DNA of 64,000 nucleotides from Collinsella sp. AF23-4AC. GTDB taxonomy: Bacteria > Actinomycetota > Coriobacteriia > Coriobacteriales > Coriobacteriaceae. The stretch spans positions 13,701 through 77,700 of the forward strand of contig NZ_QRVE01000010.1 in NCBI RefSeq assembly GCF_003462685.1, in the 5' to 3' direction. Positions within the stretch are counted from its first letter, which is position 1, and each line of letters begins with the position of its first letter. Made by a program: the position numbers and the translations under genes. Below the pieces are notes generated by a model. It was not told the origin of the DNA and ran no database searches. It saw only the letters and a list, made by a program, of their open reading frames with translations. Of the stretch, positions 9,338 to 17,499 are shown piece by piece.

Positions 9338-10182
9338 CAGCTAGCGATCAGGGGGACTGCGGGAACGTCAGAAGCAGCAACGCGAGCCGCAAATCCCGCC
9401 TCGGTTAGCTCGATGACCTCGGTAAATGTTGCATCGAAGAACTCCTCGGTTAGCAGGCGATACGGCGGATGATCGGGCTCACCGGGGTTTTCGCGCACAA
9501 TCTCGTGCATAACGCCAATGGTCTTGAGCACATACTCCTTATGGATGGGATACTGCCCAAAACGCGTCGCCGCAGTATACAGGCGATCGGTCGCGCGCGG
9601 AATCGAAACAATGCCGAGCGTCTTACCAAACCAGTCAAAGTCACCTTGCTTTTTAATGCGGAATTCCTCGCACGGCTTGCCGCCGTGCGCCTCCAGGTAC
9701 TGATTCACGCGCGTATTCCATACGGTATCGGCCACCAGATGCGACCAGACGCCCAGCGTTAAATCGAGCAAAGACTGCGCCACATCTTCGGACGCAAGCG
9801 AGAACTCACAGGCGCTGGGACCGACAACCGGCTCGGCATCCCTGTAGCGCTGGGGATAGTGCACACGATTCAGTCGCTCGCGCTCCTCGATAATCGAGGT
9901 CGCCGCGGCCGGCGCACCGGTGGGAGAACTTTTAAGCAGCGGTGCCACATAGGTATCCCAGAACTCATGCTCACGAGGCTTAGGGATTGGCTCGGGCTTT
10001 GCAAAGTGCGTAATGCGATACGGAATGGGATCGGCGATACCGGGAACCATATAGCCCACAAAAATGTCCGGAACCACGCAGCCAAACAAAAAGGCATTGC
10101 GGTCACGCACGCTATCGGCAAGCGCACTGGTGCGCTCCAGCAAACGCTCCGTCTGAGCGATATGAATGTTCCAGCTTGGCAT
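9334..10182 (-). CDS. Zinc-dependent phospholipase C-like protein
   Basis: 282 aa. The N-terminus PSWNIHIAQTERLLER, the following RDRNAFLFGCVVPDIFVGYM, and the later SHLVADTVWN resemble the S1-P1/phospholipase C superfamily proteins common in Coriobacteria and Firmicutes. In that family, Trp1/His/Asp residues bind three zinc ions. No signal peptide is visible, so it may be cytoplasmic and its substrate is unclear. The start at 10182 is preferred over 10194 because GGGGGTGG lies just upstream. The gene is convergent with pyk. Confidence 0.7.
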   Translation of the reverse strand: MPSWNIHIAQTERLLERTSALADSVRDRNAFLFGCVVPDIFVGYMVPGIADPIPYRITHFAKPEPIPKPREHEFWDTYVAPLLKSSPTGAPAAATSIIEERERLNRVHYPQRYRDAEPVVGPSACEFSLASEDVAQSLLDLTLGVWSHLVADTVWNTRVNQYLEAHGGKPCEEFRIKKQGDFDWFGKTLGIVSIPRATDRLYTAATRFGQYPIHKEYVLKTIGVMHEIVRENPGEPDHPPYRLLTEEFFDATFTEVIELTEAGFAARVAASDVPAVPLIASC

Positions 10183-10262
10183 AGCCACCCCCATAAAAAA
10201 CCTGGATAACTATACCATCACGGCAAAGCCGCGCGGGCGGCTACGCATCCTCTACGCAGCAA

Positions 10263-11033
10263 CTAGTCCGTAGCACCGCTTTCGGTTCCATACGACGGCA
10301 CGGGCGCCTCGACCACATGGTGATATCGATCGATATAGATGGCACGGGCCCCCAGGCGGCGCACCAAATCTTGATGGTGCGTACTCATCAAAACCGTCTT
10401 ACCCGCCGCGACGTAAGCCAGCAAGAAGTTGACCACGATGTCGCATGAATCCTCGTCGAGCCCATTGGTAGGTTCGTCGAGGACCAAGATATCCGGGTTC
10501 ATCGACACCACCGCAGCCAGCGCAACGCGCTTCTTTTGCCCGCCCGAAAGCTGATAGGGCGAGGCATCGACCAGATCGGCAACCTGGAACAGCTCCATGG
10601 CATCGCGGACGCGGCGCTCGAGCTCGTCTGTCGGCAGTCCCATCTGCGCGGGACCAAAAGCAACTTCCTCGCCCACCGTAGCGCAGAACAGCTGGGCGTC
10701 GGCATTCTGGAACACAAAGCCCACGCGCTGATGAAAACGCTGAGCGGCTGCGGAATCCTTGAGATATGCCGCATCGATCACGTGCCCGTCAAACAGGTAT
10801 GCACCCGCGTCCGCGAGCTCAAGGCCGTTGATAAGGCGCATAATCGTCGTCTTACCGCAGCCGTTGGGACCGAGCAGGGCAACGAGTTCACCACGATCGA
10901 CCCGCAGCGACACACCATCGACAACCGTATGCCCCGTATAGGAGAACACCACGTCGCGCAGCTCGATGAGCGGCGCGACCTCGGCGCCGCCCGCACCGTT
11001 CGTGCCCGCCGCACTATTCATATCGATCGTCAA
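10263..11033 (-). CDS. nikO: ECF transporter ATPase, nickel/cobalt type (NikO/CbiO)
   Basis: ABC ATPase of about 256 aa. Walker A GPNGCGKTT, Q-loop VFQNADAQLF, signature YQLSGGQKKR, Walker B ILVLDEPTNGLD and the switch His in STHHQ are all present; the FQN-D-Q sequence is typical of ECF energising subunits. It drives the membrane parts encoded upstream (T component, then the MN substrate component). Start is uncertain: TTG at 11033 has AGGGAAGGG 7 bases upstream; ATG 11057 and ATG 11021 are alternatives. Only 46 bases separate it from the previous stop, so it is the last gene of a three-gene operon. Confidence 0.9.
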   Translation of the reverse strand: MTIDMNSAAGTNGAGGAEVAPLIELRDVVFSYTGHTVVDGVSLRVDRGELVALLGPNGCGKTTIMRLINGLELADAGAYLFDGHVIDAAYLKDSAAAQRFHQRVGFVFQNADAQLFCATVGEEVAFGPAQMGLPTDELERRVRDAMELFQVADLVDASPYQLSGGQKKRVALAAVVSMNPDILVLDEPTNGLDEDSCDIVVNFLLAYVAAGKTVLMSTHHQDLVRRLGARAIYIDRYHHVVEAPVPSYGTESGATD

Positions 11034-11079
11034 AACGTCGCCCTTCCCTATTTGCATCCCCAGCCAGAACCAGCAGCGC

Positions 11080-11916
11080 CTACAGCACGGCGCACAACAC
11101 TGCCAGCAGCGCCACGCCGGCCGCATAGACCGCATCGCGCCAGCCAAACCCGGCGCGCGCGGGCGCCGGATACGCGCCGGCAAAGCCGCGGCAAAGCATA
11201 GCCTCATCCATCGCGCGGCTGCATTCCATCGCCTTGATAAAGGTCATGCCCATGATACCCGCCAGCGAGTCGGTGCGCGAAAAACCCGCAGGTGCACGGC
11301 CAACGCTGCGCAGCATGACCGATTCGCACAGATCGTGCGCCGTGCGTCCCAGCACCTCGATATGCTTGAGCGCCATATCAAACGTAAAGATAACTTCGTC
11401 GGGTAGATGTAGCATCTTGAGCGCCGCCGACATGCGGCTCCACGTGAGGGTCCACGAAACGCCCAGCACGAGCGACACATTAATGAAGGTCTTGAGCGCA
11501 ATCTTGAGCATGGCGCCCGCGGCAGAAGCGTCCAGCAGCAAGGCAGGCAGTGCCAGAACCACCGCGAGCCCCGCAGCGCCAAGCGCCGGCACAAAGGTTG
11601 CCCGCAGCCCGCGTACGGGGCGCACGGCAACGAGCACCAGCGCGATAGCCGCCATCAACATGAGGTACAGCGGGCTCTGCGTCAGGCACACGCACAGAAC
11701 GCAAACGAACATCCCTACCAAACGCACCGGGGCCGAAACGGAAGAAAGGGCGCGGTCGATTATCGACCCGCCCTTGTGTGCGCCGCCGCCCAGGCGAACC
11801 CGCTCAAGCAGGCTCGCCAGGTGCAGGACGTTCTTTTGCATCACACGATGTCGAGCCCCCGCGGGCTCGTAACGCTGCTCGACCGCGAGCCAGCTAGGCA
11901 GCTCGGCTATTGCCAT
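11080..11916 (-). CDS. nikQ: ECF transporter transmembrane component T (NikQ/CbiQ)
   Basis: About 278 aa with five to six hydrophobic stretches from about residue 55 on. The coupling-helix region LGRTAHDLCESVMLRSVGRA corresponds to the Ala-Arg-Gly motif region of T components; AMDEAMLCRGFAG is the second short motif. It couples ATP use by NikO to movement of the substrate-binding NikMN. The ATG at 11916 overlaps the end of the upstream gene and has AAGGAAAG behind it. Confidence 0.88.
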   Translation of the reverse strand: MAIAELPSWLAVEQRYEPAGARHRVMQKNVLHLASLLERVRLGGGAHKGGSIIDRALSSVSAPVRLVGMFVCVLCVCLTQSPLYLMLMAAIALVLVAVRPVRGLRATFVPALGAAGLAVVLALPALLLDASAAGAMLKIALKTFINVSLVLGVSWTLTWSRMSAALKMLHLPDEVIFTFDMALKHIEVLGRTAHDLCESVMLRSVGRAPAGFSRTDSLAGIMGMTFIKAMECSRAMDEAMLCRGFAGAYPAPARAGFGWRDAVYAAGVALLAVLCAVL

Positions 11917-12976
11917 GAGCACCGCTTTCCTTGACCGTCAGCGAGATCAGACGGAATGCGATGGTAAGCACTGCCACGCCAATCACGCCCGAAAGGATAT
12001 ACATAGCAGCCTGGCCGGCAAAGCCAAGACCCTGCTCCTCGGAATAGGCCTGCAGGTAATCGCCCGTAGGCAGAGCGTCGGCAAAGGTCGGGGTATCGAG
12101 GCCGACCGAAGCCTGCAGACTGTCGTCACCAGCCTCCTGAACGGCAGTCGCGGCGCCCTCGGCGTCCCACTCGCCCCATGCGTCACCCGTGGCCAAAAGG
12201 CCCAGCGGCGTGGCCAAGACAAGCACGGCGACCAGAATGAGCGTGGGGATCAGGGAAGTCTTCTTGGCGGTGCCATCGACGGCAAGCTGGCCATCGGCGG
12301 CCTCGGGGCCGACGATAATGCTCGGCGCCGTCTTCTTAATGAAGCCGTAGATGGCGGCCGTTGCCACGCCTTCGATCACGCCGGCAACCAGCATATGCGG
12401 GATCAACATGGCCGGAATAGCCACGGACAGCGGGAAGGGGCAGTACAGCGGAGCGCCTGAAGCGTTGGTGAAGAGCATCGGCTGAATACCAAACTCGATT
12501 GCCGCGCACAGGGCCGCCAGGCACAGGCCGACCCAACCGCTCACGATGGCAGAAACCGAGGTACCCCAGCTCTTGTCGTGCAGACGGCTGTTGAGCGCAC
12601 GGAACACGATAGCAGCGGTAAACGGCAGCACAAAGGCCATGTTAAAGCAGTTGGCGCCAAAGGACAGAACGCCGCCGTCGCCAAACAGCAGCGCCTGCAG
12701 CGCCAGCGCGACCGAGACAGCGATAGCCGCGGCCTCGGGACCCAGCAGCAGCGCGATGAGTGCGCCGCCGACGGCGTGGCCCGTGGTGCCGCCGGGCAGC
12801 GGAACGTTGAACATCATGAGCAAAAAGGAGAACGCAGCGCAAATACCCAGAAAGGCCATATGCTCGCGATCGAGCGTGGCGCGCACTTTCTTGATGCAGT
12901 GGACCCAAACGGGTACCATCGCCACGGCCATGACGGCATCGGTCTGCGGGGACAGATAATTATCTGGAATGTGCAT
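11894..12976 (-). CDS. nikM: ECF nickel/cobalt substrate-binding component, M fused to N-like domain (NikMN/CbiM)
   Basis: About 360 aa. The mature N-terminus must be MHIPDNYLSP: in this family the N-terminal Met amine, His2 and a later His bind the metal, so the start is the ATG at 12976 (GAGAGG upstream), not the frame start 12 bases earlier. The second His lies in GTTGHAVGGALIALL. Residues 1-230 are the six-helix M domain. The C-terminal part, with two more helices and TPLGLLATGDAWGEW, is the N-type (PDGLE-like) domain. A NikR-like palindrome lies 25 bases upstream, which favours nickel over cobalt. Confidence 0.9.
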   Translation of the reverse strand: MHIPDNYLSPQTDAVMAVAMVPVWVHCIKKVRATLDREHMAFLGICAAFSFLLMMFNVPLPGGTTGHAVGGALIALLLGPEAAAIAVSVALALQALLFGDGGVLSFGANCFNMAFVLPFTAAIVFRALNSRLHDKSWGTSVSAIVSGWVGLCLAALCAAIEFGIQPMLFTNASGAPLYCPFPLSVAIPAMLIPHMLVAGVIEGVATAAIYGFIKKTAPSIIVGPEAADGQLAVDGTAKKTSLIPTLILVAVLVLATPLGLLATGDAWGEWDAEGAATAVQEAGDDSLQASVGLDTPTFADALPTGDYLQAYSEEQGLGFAGQAAMYILSGVIGVAVLTIAFRLISLTVKESGAHGNSRAA

Positions 12977-13000
12977 GAGCCCTCTCAATCAGAACGTTGC

Positions 13001-13028
13001 GTGTTACGTTTCCAACAATCCGTAACAC
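13001..13028. promoter_or_regulatory. NikR-type operator candidate upstream of nikMNQO
   Basis: GTGTTACG (13001-13008) and CGTAACAC (13021-13028) form a perfect palindrome. Written as GTGTTA-N16-TAACAC it has the 28-bp span and 16-base spacer of NikR operators. It ends 25 bases before the nikM start. A TAGTAT hexamer just upstream on the minus strand could be the -10. No NikR gene lies in the window. Confidence 0.6.
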
Positions 13029-13194
13029 CGACTCTGCATACTAACAAAAAGACGCACCGCCCACAACGCAGCACGCCCTTGCAATACGTACGTTATTAAC
13101 CCAGGTCCACGCACCGCCCAATAAAGGCCCATGCACTCCCAACTTTCCGGTCACCCGGAAGAAGGTGCGGTCCGCTCGCAACAAGGTTAACGCA
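13029..13194. other. Intergenic spacer, nothing recognised
   Basis: AC-rich stretch between the nik operator and repeat B2. Short open frames here have no ribosome sites. A small hairpin TTTCCGG/CCGGAA at about 13144 is the only structure noted. Confidence 0.4.
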
Positions 13195-13289
13195 GGAACC
13201 CGCCCCCGAGAGGAGTTTTCTAAGGCAACATCCCGCAGCCGCGAAGCGGCGAGGACGTTGCCGTGAAAACCCCGCAGGGGACGGGTTCC
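13195..13289. repeat. Structured repeat family B, copy 2
   Basis: Nested inverted repeat 13 bases past the pheT stop: GGAACCCGCCCCC (13195) with GGGGACGGGTTCC (to 13289), GTTTTC with GAAAAC, GGCAAC with GTTGCC. The core ATCCCGCAG, hairpin CCGC-GAA-GCGG, CGAGGAC is the same as in copy 1 although most stem bases differ. Confidence 0.75.
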
Positions 13290-13301
13290 GAACGGCAAAG
13301 A

Positions 13302-15755
13302 TTACGAGCGAACCTCGCCGTTTACGCCCTTGCACACCTTGGTGACGATCTTCTGGTGCGCCTTCTCGACCTCTTCGCTGGTAAGCGTGTGGTCGTCCGA
13401 GCGATACGTAAGCGCAAAGGCCATGGACTTCTTGCCCTTGCCGATGCGGACCGGATCGCGGTAGACATCGAACAGGCGCACGCCCTCGAGCAGCTTGCCG
13501 CCGGCACTCGTAATACGACGCTCAAGATCCTCGCAGGTCACAGTGTTGTCGACCACGATAGCCAGGTCGTGCTCAACGGCCGGGTACTGCGAGAACTCGC
13601 GATAGTTCTCCTGGTTGCGGGCGCCCTTGATCAGCTTGTCCAAGTCGAGCTCAAAGGCAACGACAACCTCATCGATGCCCATCGCCTCGCGCGCCTCGGG
13701 GTGAATCTCGCCGACCCAGCCCAGCACGGTTCCGCCGGACAGAACCTCGGCCGCACGACCCGGCTGCAAGAAAGCGTAGTCCTCGCCCTCGACGGGACGG
13801 AAGCGAACCTTCTCGATGCGCAGCTGGGCGAGCAGCTCCTCGACAATGCCCTTGCCAAAGAAGAAGCGCAGCTTGCGGTACTTCATGTTCCAGGACTGCT
13901 CGCTCCACTGGCCCGAGAGCACACCCGCCACGGACTTGGTCTCCTTGGGCAGGCTGGCGTTCTCGCGACCGTGGAACAGGTTGCCGACCTCGTACAGGTG
14001 CACGTTGGGCGTACCGTGCGCCTCGTTGTAGGCCACGGACTGCAGCAGGCCCGGCAGCAGCGAACGACGCATCTCGGTCTGCTCGGCCACCAGCGGGTTC
14101 ATGAGCACCACGGGGCAGCCGCGGCCTTCGGTGGACATGCCAATCTTCTCCAGGTCGCCCGGGGCGGCAAAGCCAAAGGTCGTGGTCTCGTTGAGGCCAC
14201 AGGCGCGCAGGATCTCGCCGACCTTGCGGGTAAGCTTCTGCTCGCGCGTCAGGCCGCCGATGTGGTTCTTGGCAGCCGGAATGGTCGCCGTGACGCGACC
14301 CATGCCCCACAGGCGCAGGACCTCCTCGATCAGGTCGATCTCACGCGGCAGGTCGGGACGGAAGCTCGGCGGGGTAACCATAAAGTCCTCGCCGTCACGC
14401 TCGACGGTGCAGCCCAGGCGGGTGAGCGAGCGCTCGATAAAGTCGGGCTCGATGTCGGCGCCGCAGATGGCGTGCACACGGGCCAGGCGCAGCTTAATGC
14501 TATCGATGGTCTTGGGCGCGGGGAACACGTCGACATAGCCGGGAGCAACCTCGCCGCCGGCGATCTCTTCGATGAGCGCGCAGGTAACGTTGGCGACATC
14601 CACGCAGCCGGTCTCGTCAACCTGGCGCTCAAAACGAATGGAGGCGTCGGAGATCAGCGACAGGTCACGGCTGGTGTGCGAGGTGCGGCCGGCGTTGAAG
14701 CAGGCGCTCTCGACCATCACGTCAACGGTATCGTCCTCGATCTCGGAATCCATGCCACCCATAACGCCGGCCAGCGCCACGGGACGCTCGCCGTCGGTGA
14801 TGAGGCCCATGCCGGCGTCGAGCACACGCTCCTCGCCATCGAGCGTCGTGAACTTCTCGTCCTGCTGGGCGGCGCGAACCACCACGCGACGGTGGCCATC
14901 GCGCTCGGCAAAGGTGTCCAGATCAAAAGCGTGCAACGGCTGACCGGTGAGCATCATCACGTAGTTGGTGATGTCGACGATATTGTTGTGTGGGCGCACG
15001 CCCAGGGCGTTAAGGCGCTTGACCATCCAGTCGGGCGACGGGCCAACCTTCACATTGCGCACGATGCGGGCGACGTAGCGGTCGCACAGGCCCTCGTCGG
15101 CAATCTCGACCGAAAGCTCGTCGTCGGTCGCGCGGCCGGTCTCGATCTTGATGGCGGGCAGCTCAACGTGGAAATCGCGATCGAAGATGGCACCGGTCTC
15201 GCGGGCCATGCCGATCATGGACAGGCAGTCGGGGCGGTTGGGCGTGATCTCACAGTCGAGCACGGTGTCGCTCGAGCCCACATACTCGGCAAACGGCATA
15301 CCGCAGGGCGTGTCCTCGGGCAGAATCATGATGCCGGAGTGGTCGCCACCCAGCCCGAGCTCGCGCGCGGAGCAGTTCATGCCCATGGACACGACGCCGC
15401 GAAGCTTGCTCTTCTTGATCTTGACGTCGCCGGGCAGGACAGCGCCGATCATGGCCGTGACGATGTGGTCGCCGGCCTCGAAGTTCTGCGCGCCGCAGAC
15501 GATCTGCAGCGGGGCGGGGTTGCCGTCGGCGTCGAGGTTCTTGTCGCCCACGTCGACCGAGCACACATACATGTGGTCGCTATCGGGGTGCGGGGTCTTG
15601 GTGAGCACCTTGGCAGTCACCACATGGTCGAAGGACTCGCCCACGGTGTCAATCGCCTCGACCTCGGTGCCGGTACGGATATATTCGTCCGAAAGAGTCT
15701 TGGGATCCTCCGGAATATCGATCATGGTCTTGAGCCAGTCGTAAGAAACGCGCAT
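13302..15755 (-). CDS. pheT: Phenylalanine-tRNA ligase beta subunit
   Basis: 817 aa, normal length. N-terminal B1 (MRVSYDWLKTMIDIPED), tRNA-binding OB domain (about 40-150), B3/B4 editing region, B5 DNA-binding-like domain and C-terminal ferredoxin-like anticodon domain (ending MAFALTYRSDDHTLTSEEV). Forms an alpha2beta2 enzyme with PheS that charges tRNA-Phe and edits Tyr. The start has GGAGAG at good spacing. It follows pheS after 162 bases that hold structured repeat A1. It lacks its own promoter as far as seen, so it should be read from the T-box promoter. Confidence 0.97.
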   Translation of the reverse strand: MRVSYDWLKTMIDIPEDPKTLSDEYIRTGTEVEAIDTVGESFDHVVTAKVLTKTPHPDSDHMYVCSVDVGDKNLDADGNPAPLQIVCGAQNFEAGDHIVTAMIGAVLPGDVKIKKSKLRGVVSMGMNCSARELGLGGDHSGIMILPEDTPCGMPFAEYVGSSDTVLDCEITPNRPDCLSMIGMARETGAIFDRDFHVELPAIKIETGRATDDELSVEIADEGLCDRYVARIVRNVKVGPSPDWMVKRLNALGVRPHNNIVDITNYVMMLTGQPLHAFDLDTFAERDGHRRVVVRAAQQDEKFTTLDGEERVLDAGMGLITDGERPVALAGVMGGMDSEIEDDTVDVMVESACFNAGRTSHTSRDLSLISDASIRFERQVDETGCVDVANVTCALIEEIAGGEVAPGYVDVFPAPKTIDSIKLRLARVHAICGADIEPDFIERSLTRLGCTVERDGEDFMVTPPSFRPDLPREIDLIEEVLRLWGMGRVTATIPAAKNHIGGLTREQKLTRKVGEILRACGLNETTTFGFAAPGDLEKIGMSTEGRGCPVVLMNPLVAEQTEMRRSLLPGLLQSVAYNEAHGTPNVHLYEVGNLFHGRENASLPKETKSVAGVLSGQWSEQSWNMKYRKLRFFFGKGIVEELLAQLRIEKVRFRPVEGEDYAFLQPGRAAEVLSGGTVLGWVGEIHPEAREAMGIDEVVVAFELDLDKLIKGARNQENYREFSQYPAVEHDLAIVVDNTVTCEDLERRITSAGGKLLEGVRLFDVYRDPVRIGKGKKSMAFALTYRSDDHTLTSEEVEKAHQKIVTKVCKGVNGEVRS

Positions 15756-15815
15756 ATAGCTCTCCTAGTTCTTAATCTCCGCATAGGGAGGGGTATCAAA
15801 TGAAGACGTTCGCCT

Positions 15816-15920
15816 TAGGGTTGTCCAGGTGCCCCAGGTTGGCGTGAAAGAGGAGCGACGCGTACTAAAGGTACGCGAGCGACGGTTTGAACGCCAAGAT
15901 GGGGTGCCTGGGCAAGGCTA
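15816..15920. repeat. Structured repeat family A, copy 1 (between pheS and pheT)
   Basis: Outer helix CCAGGTGCCCCA (15825-15836) with TGGGGTGCCTGG (15900-15911), where two positions pair only as G-U. An extension to 15816 pairs with bases up to the pheS stop. Middle helix GGCGT/ACGCC and inner hairpin GCGTAC-taaag-GTACGC. The unpaired strands GTGAAAGAGGAG and TTGAAC are the same as in the other copies. Confidence 0.8.
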
Positions 15921-16994
15921 AAATTGGTTCAGGAAGCGCATATCGCCAGTCATGAGAGTTCTGAGGTCGGGCAGGTCGTAGCGCAGGGCCGCGACGCGTT
16001 CGGCGCCAATGCCAAAGGCGAAGCCGGTATACTTCTCGGGGTCGATGCCGCAGTTGATAAGAACGTTGGGGTCGACCATGCCGCAGCCCAGGATCTCGAT
16101 CCAGCCGCTGTGCTTGCAGAAGTTGCAACCCTTGCCGCCGCAGACGTGGCAGCTCACGTCCACCTCGCAGCTGGGCTCGGTGAAGGGGAAGAAGTGCGGG
16201 CGGTAGCGCGTCTTACGGTCCTCGCCAAACATGCACTTAACAAAGTAGTCGAGCGTGCCCTTCAGGTCGCCAAAGGTGATACCCTCGTCGACGACCAAGC
16301 CCTCGATCTGGTTGAACTGCGGCAGGTGGCAAGCGTCGGCCGTATCGGGACGGTAGACGGTGCCCGGGCAGATCATGTAGATGGGCGGCTTCTGTGACTC
16401 CATGGTGTGAATCTGCACGCCCGAGGTCTGGGTGCGCAGCAGCACATCGGACTCGCCGTGGGCGTGAGCCTCGGGATGCGCGACGCTGCCGGGATTGTTG
16501 TCGACCACATAGAACGTGTCGCGGGCCGAGCGGCTCGGGTGATCCATGGGGGCGTTGAGCGCAGTGAAGTTGTAGTAGGAGGTGTCGACCATGGGGCCGG
16601 ACTCGACGGTGTAGCCGATGCCGCAGAAGATGTCCTCGGCCTCCTCGATGATCTGCTTGATCAGGTGCTGGTGACCGATCTGCGGACGGATACCCGGCAG
16701 CGTGATGTCGACGGCCTCGTGCTCCAGTGCGTGCTTGAGGGCGGCGGCCTTCATCTCGGTGTTGCGCTCGTCGAGCATGCCCTCGATCAGCTGGCGCATC
16801 TCGTTGGCGCGCTTACCCATCACGGGACGATCCTCGGGGGCGAGCTTGCCCATCATGCGCATCAGGCCGGTAATGCGACCCTTGCGGCCGAGCAGCTCAA
16901 CGCGCGCAGCCTCGAGCTTGGCGGCGTCGTCGGCGCCTGCGACGAGCTCCTTGGCCTCTTCCTCGAGTTTGACCAGATCATCAATCAGACTCAT
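15918..16994 (-). CDS. pheS: Phenylalanine-tRNA ligase alpha subunit
   Basis: 358 aa. N-terminal coiled coil (first 90 residues), then the class II catalytic core: motif 1 region MDHPSRSARDTFYVV, motif 2 with EGLVVDEGITFGDLKGTL, motif 3 GFAFGIGAERVAALRYDL. Makes Phe-tRNA with PheT. The start is ATG 16994 (SLIDDLVKLEE), as the frame's longer start at 17177 lies inside the T-box leader and has no ribosome site. Controlled by the T-box upstream. Confidence 0.97.
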   Translation of the reverse strand: MSLIDDLVKLEEEAKELVAGADDAAKLEAARVELLGRKGRITGLMRMMGKLAPEDRPVMGKRANEMRQLIEGMLDERNTEMKAAALKHALEHEAVDITLPGIRPQIGHQHLIKQIIEEAEDIFCGIGYTVESGPMVDTSYYNFTALNAPMDHPSRSARDTFYVVDNNPGSVAHPEAHAHGESDVLLRTQTSGVQIHTMESQKPPIYMICPGTVYRPDTADACHLPQFNQIEGLVVDEGITFGDLKGTLDYFVKCMFGEDRKTRYRPHFFPFTEPSCEVDVSCHVCGGKGCNFCKHSGWIEILGCGMVDPNVLINCGIDPEKYTGFAFGIGAERVAALRYDLPDLRTLMTGDMRFLNQF

Positions 16995-17080
16995 GTCTTC
17001 CCTTTCGTCTCTCGCGCTCCCCGCTCGCCGGGACGACTGCCGCCGCCCAGCGTTGCGAAAACGCGGCCCGGTTCGGTAAC

Positions 17081-17335
17081 AAAAAACCGCCCTCGGGCAT
17101 GTGCATTGCCCAAGGACGGTTGAATTCCGCGGTACCACCTTGTTTGACCCGGCGGATGTCTGGCCCGCCGTGCCCACTCTGCGCCCCTTATCGCGAGGCT
17201 CACGGCTTCCCTACTGGGGCTTCGCCGCCGCTAGCCGCGCGCCCGTTGAGGTCGCTGCTCGGGAGTGAACGCTTGGCCCTTGCCACCGCAGGAAGGCTTG
17301 CAGCCCATGACCTTCCCTCTCTTGCCGGCGACGCG
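17081..17335 (-). promoter_or_regulatory. T-box leader of pheST with terminator
   Basis: Minus-strand leader. The invariant T-box sequence AAGGTGGTACCGCGG lies at 17138-17153. It is followed by a terminator stem ACCGTCCTTGGGC / GCCCGAGGGCGGT and six T (17081-17122). Stem I starts near AGAGAGGGAAGG (about 17320) and has the GGCTGCAAGCC apical segment. A UUC triplet followed by A (17267-17269, minus strand) is a plausible Phe specifier. Uncharged tRNA-Phe should stabilise the antiterminator and switch pheST on. Confidence 0.92.
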
Positions 17336-17499
17336 GCGGGCAAAACCCTCTCCGTCAACGCATTGGGCTATAGGATAACACATTCTGCGAGCATATCGCC
17401 GCGTTCCGTTTTGTTCGCACTGGGTACAAGGCAGGTAGCTGTGCAAACTGGCCGTGCACCCGCCTGCGGCGCTCGGCCTGCGAGATCAAGGATATAGGT
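17336..17499. other. Divergent promoter region for pheST and the M32 peptidase
   Basis: No gene is seen. On the minus strand TTATCCTATAG (about 17370-17380) may contain the pheST -10. No strong promoter for the peptidase was found. Confidence 0.35.

Noticed and set aside
12977..13194. Cobalamin riboswitch before the metal importer
   Set aside because: No B12-box-like sequence was seen and the leader is too short; the palindrome fits a protein operator better.
13263..15803. 846-codon open frame on the plus strand opposite pheT
   Set aside because: It is the antisense of a certain gene with strong codon bias; GC-rich codons leave the opposite frame open. No ribosome site or domain.
16995..17177. 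Longer N-terminus for PheS
   Set aside because: It would be encoded by the T-box leader and terminator; the ribosome site and family start support 16994.
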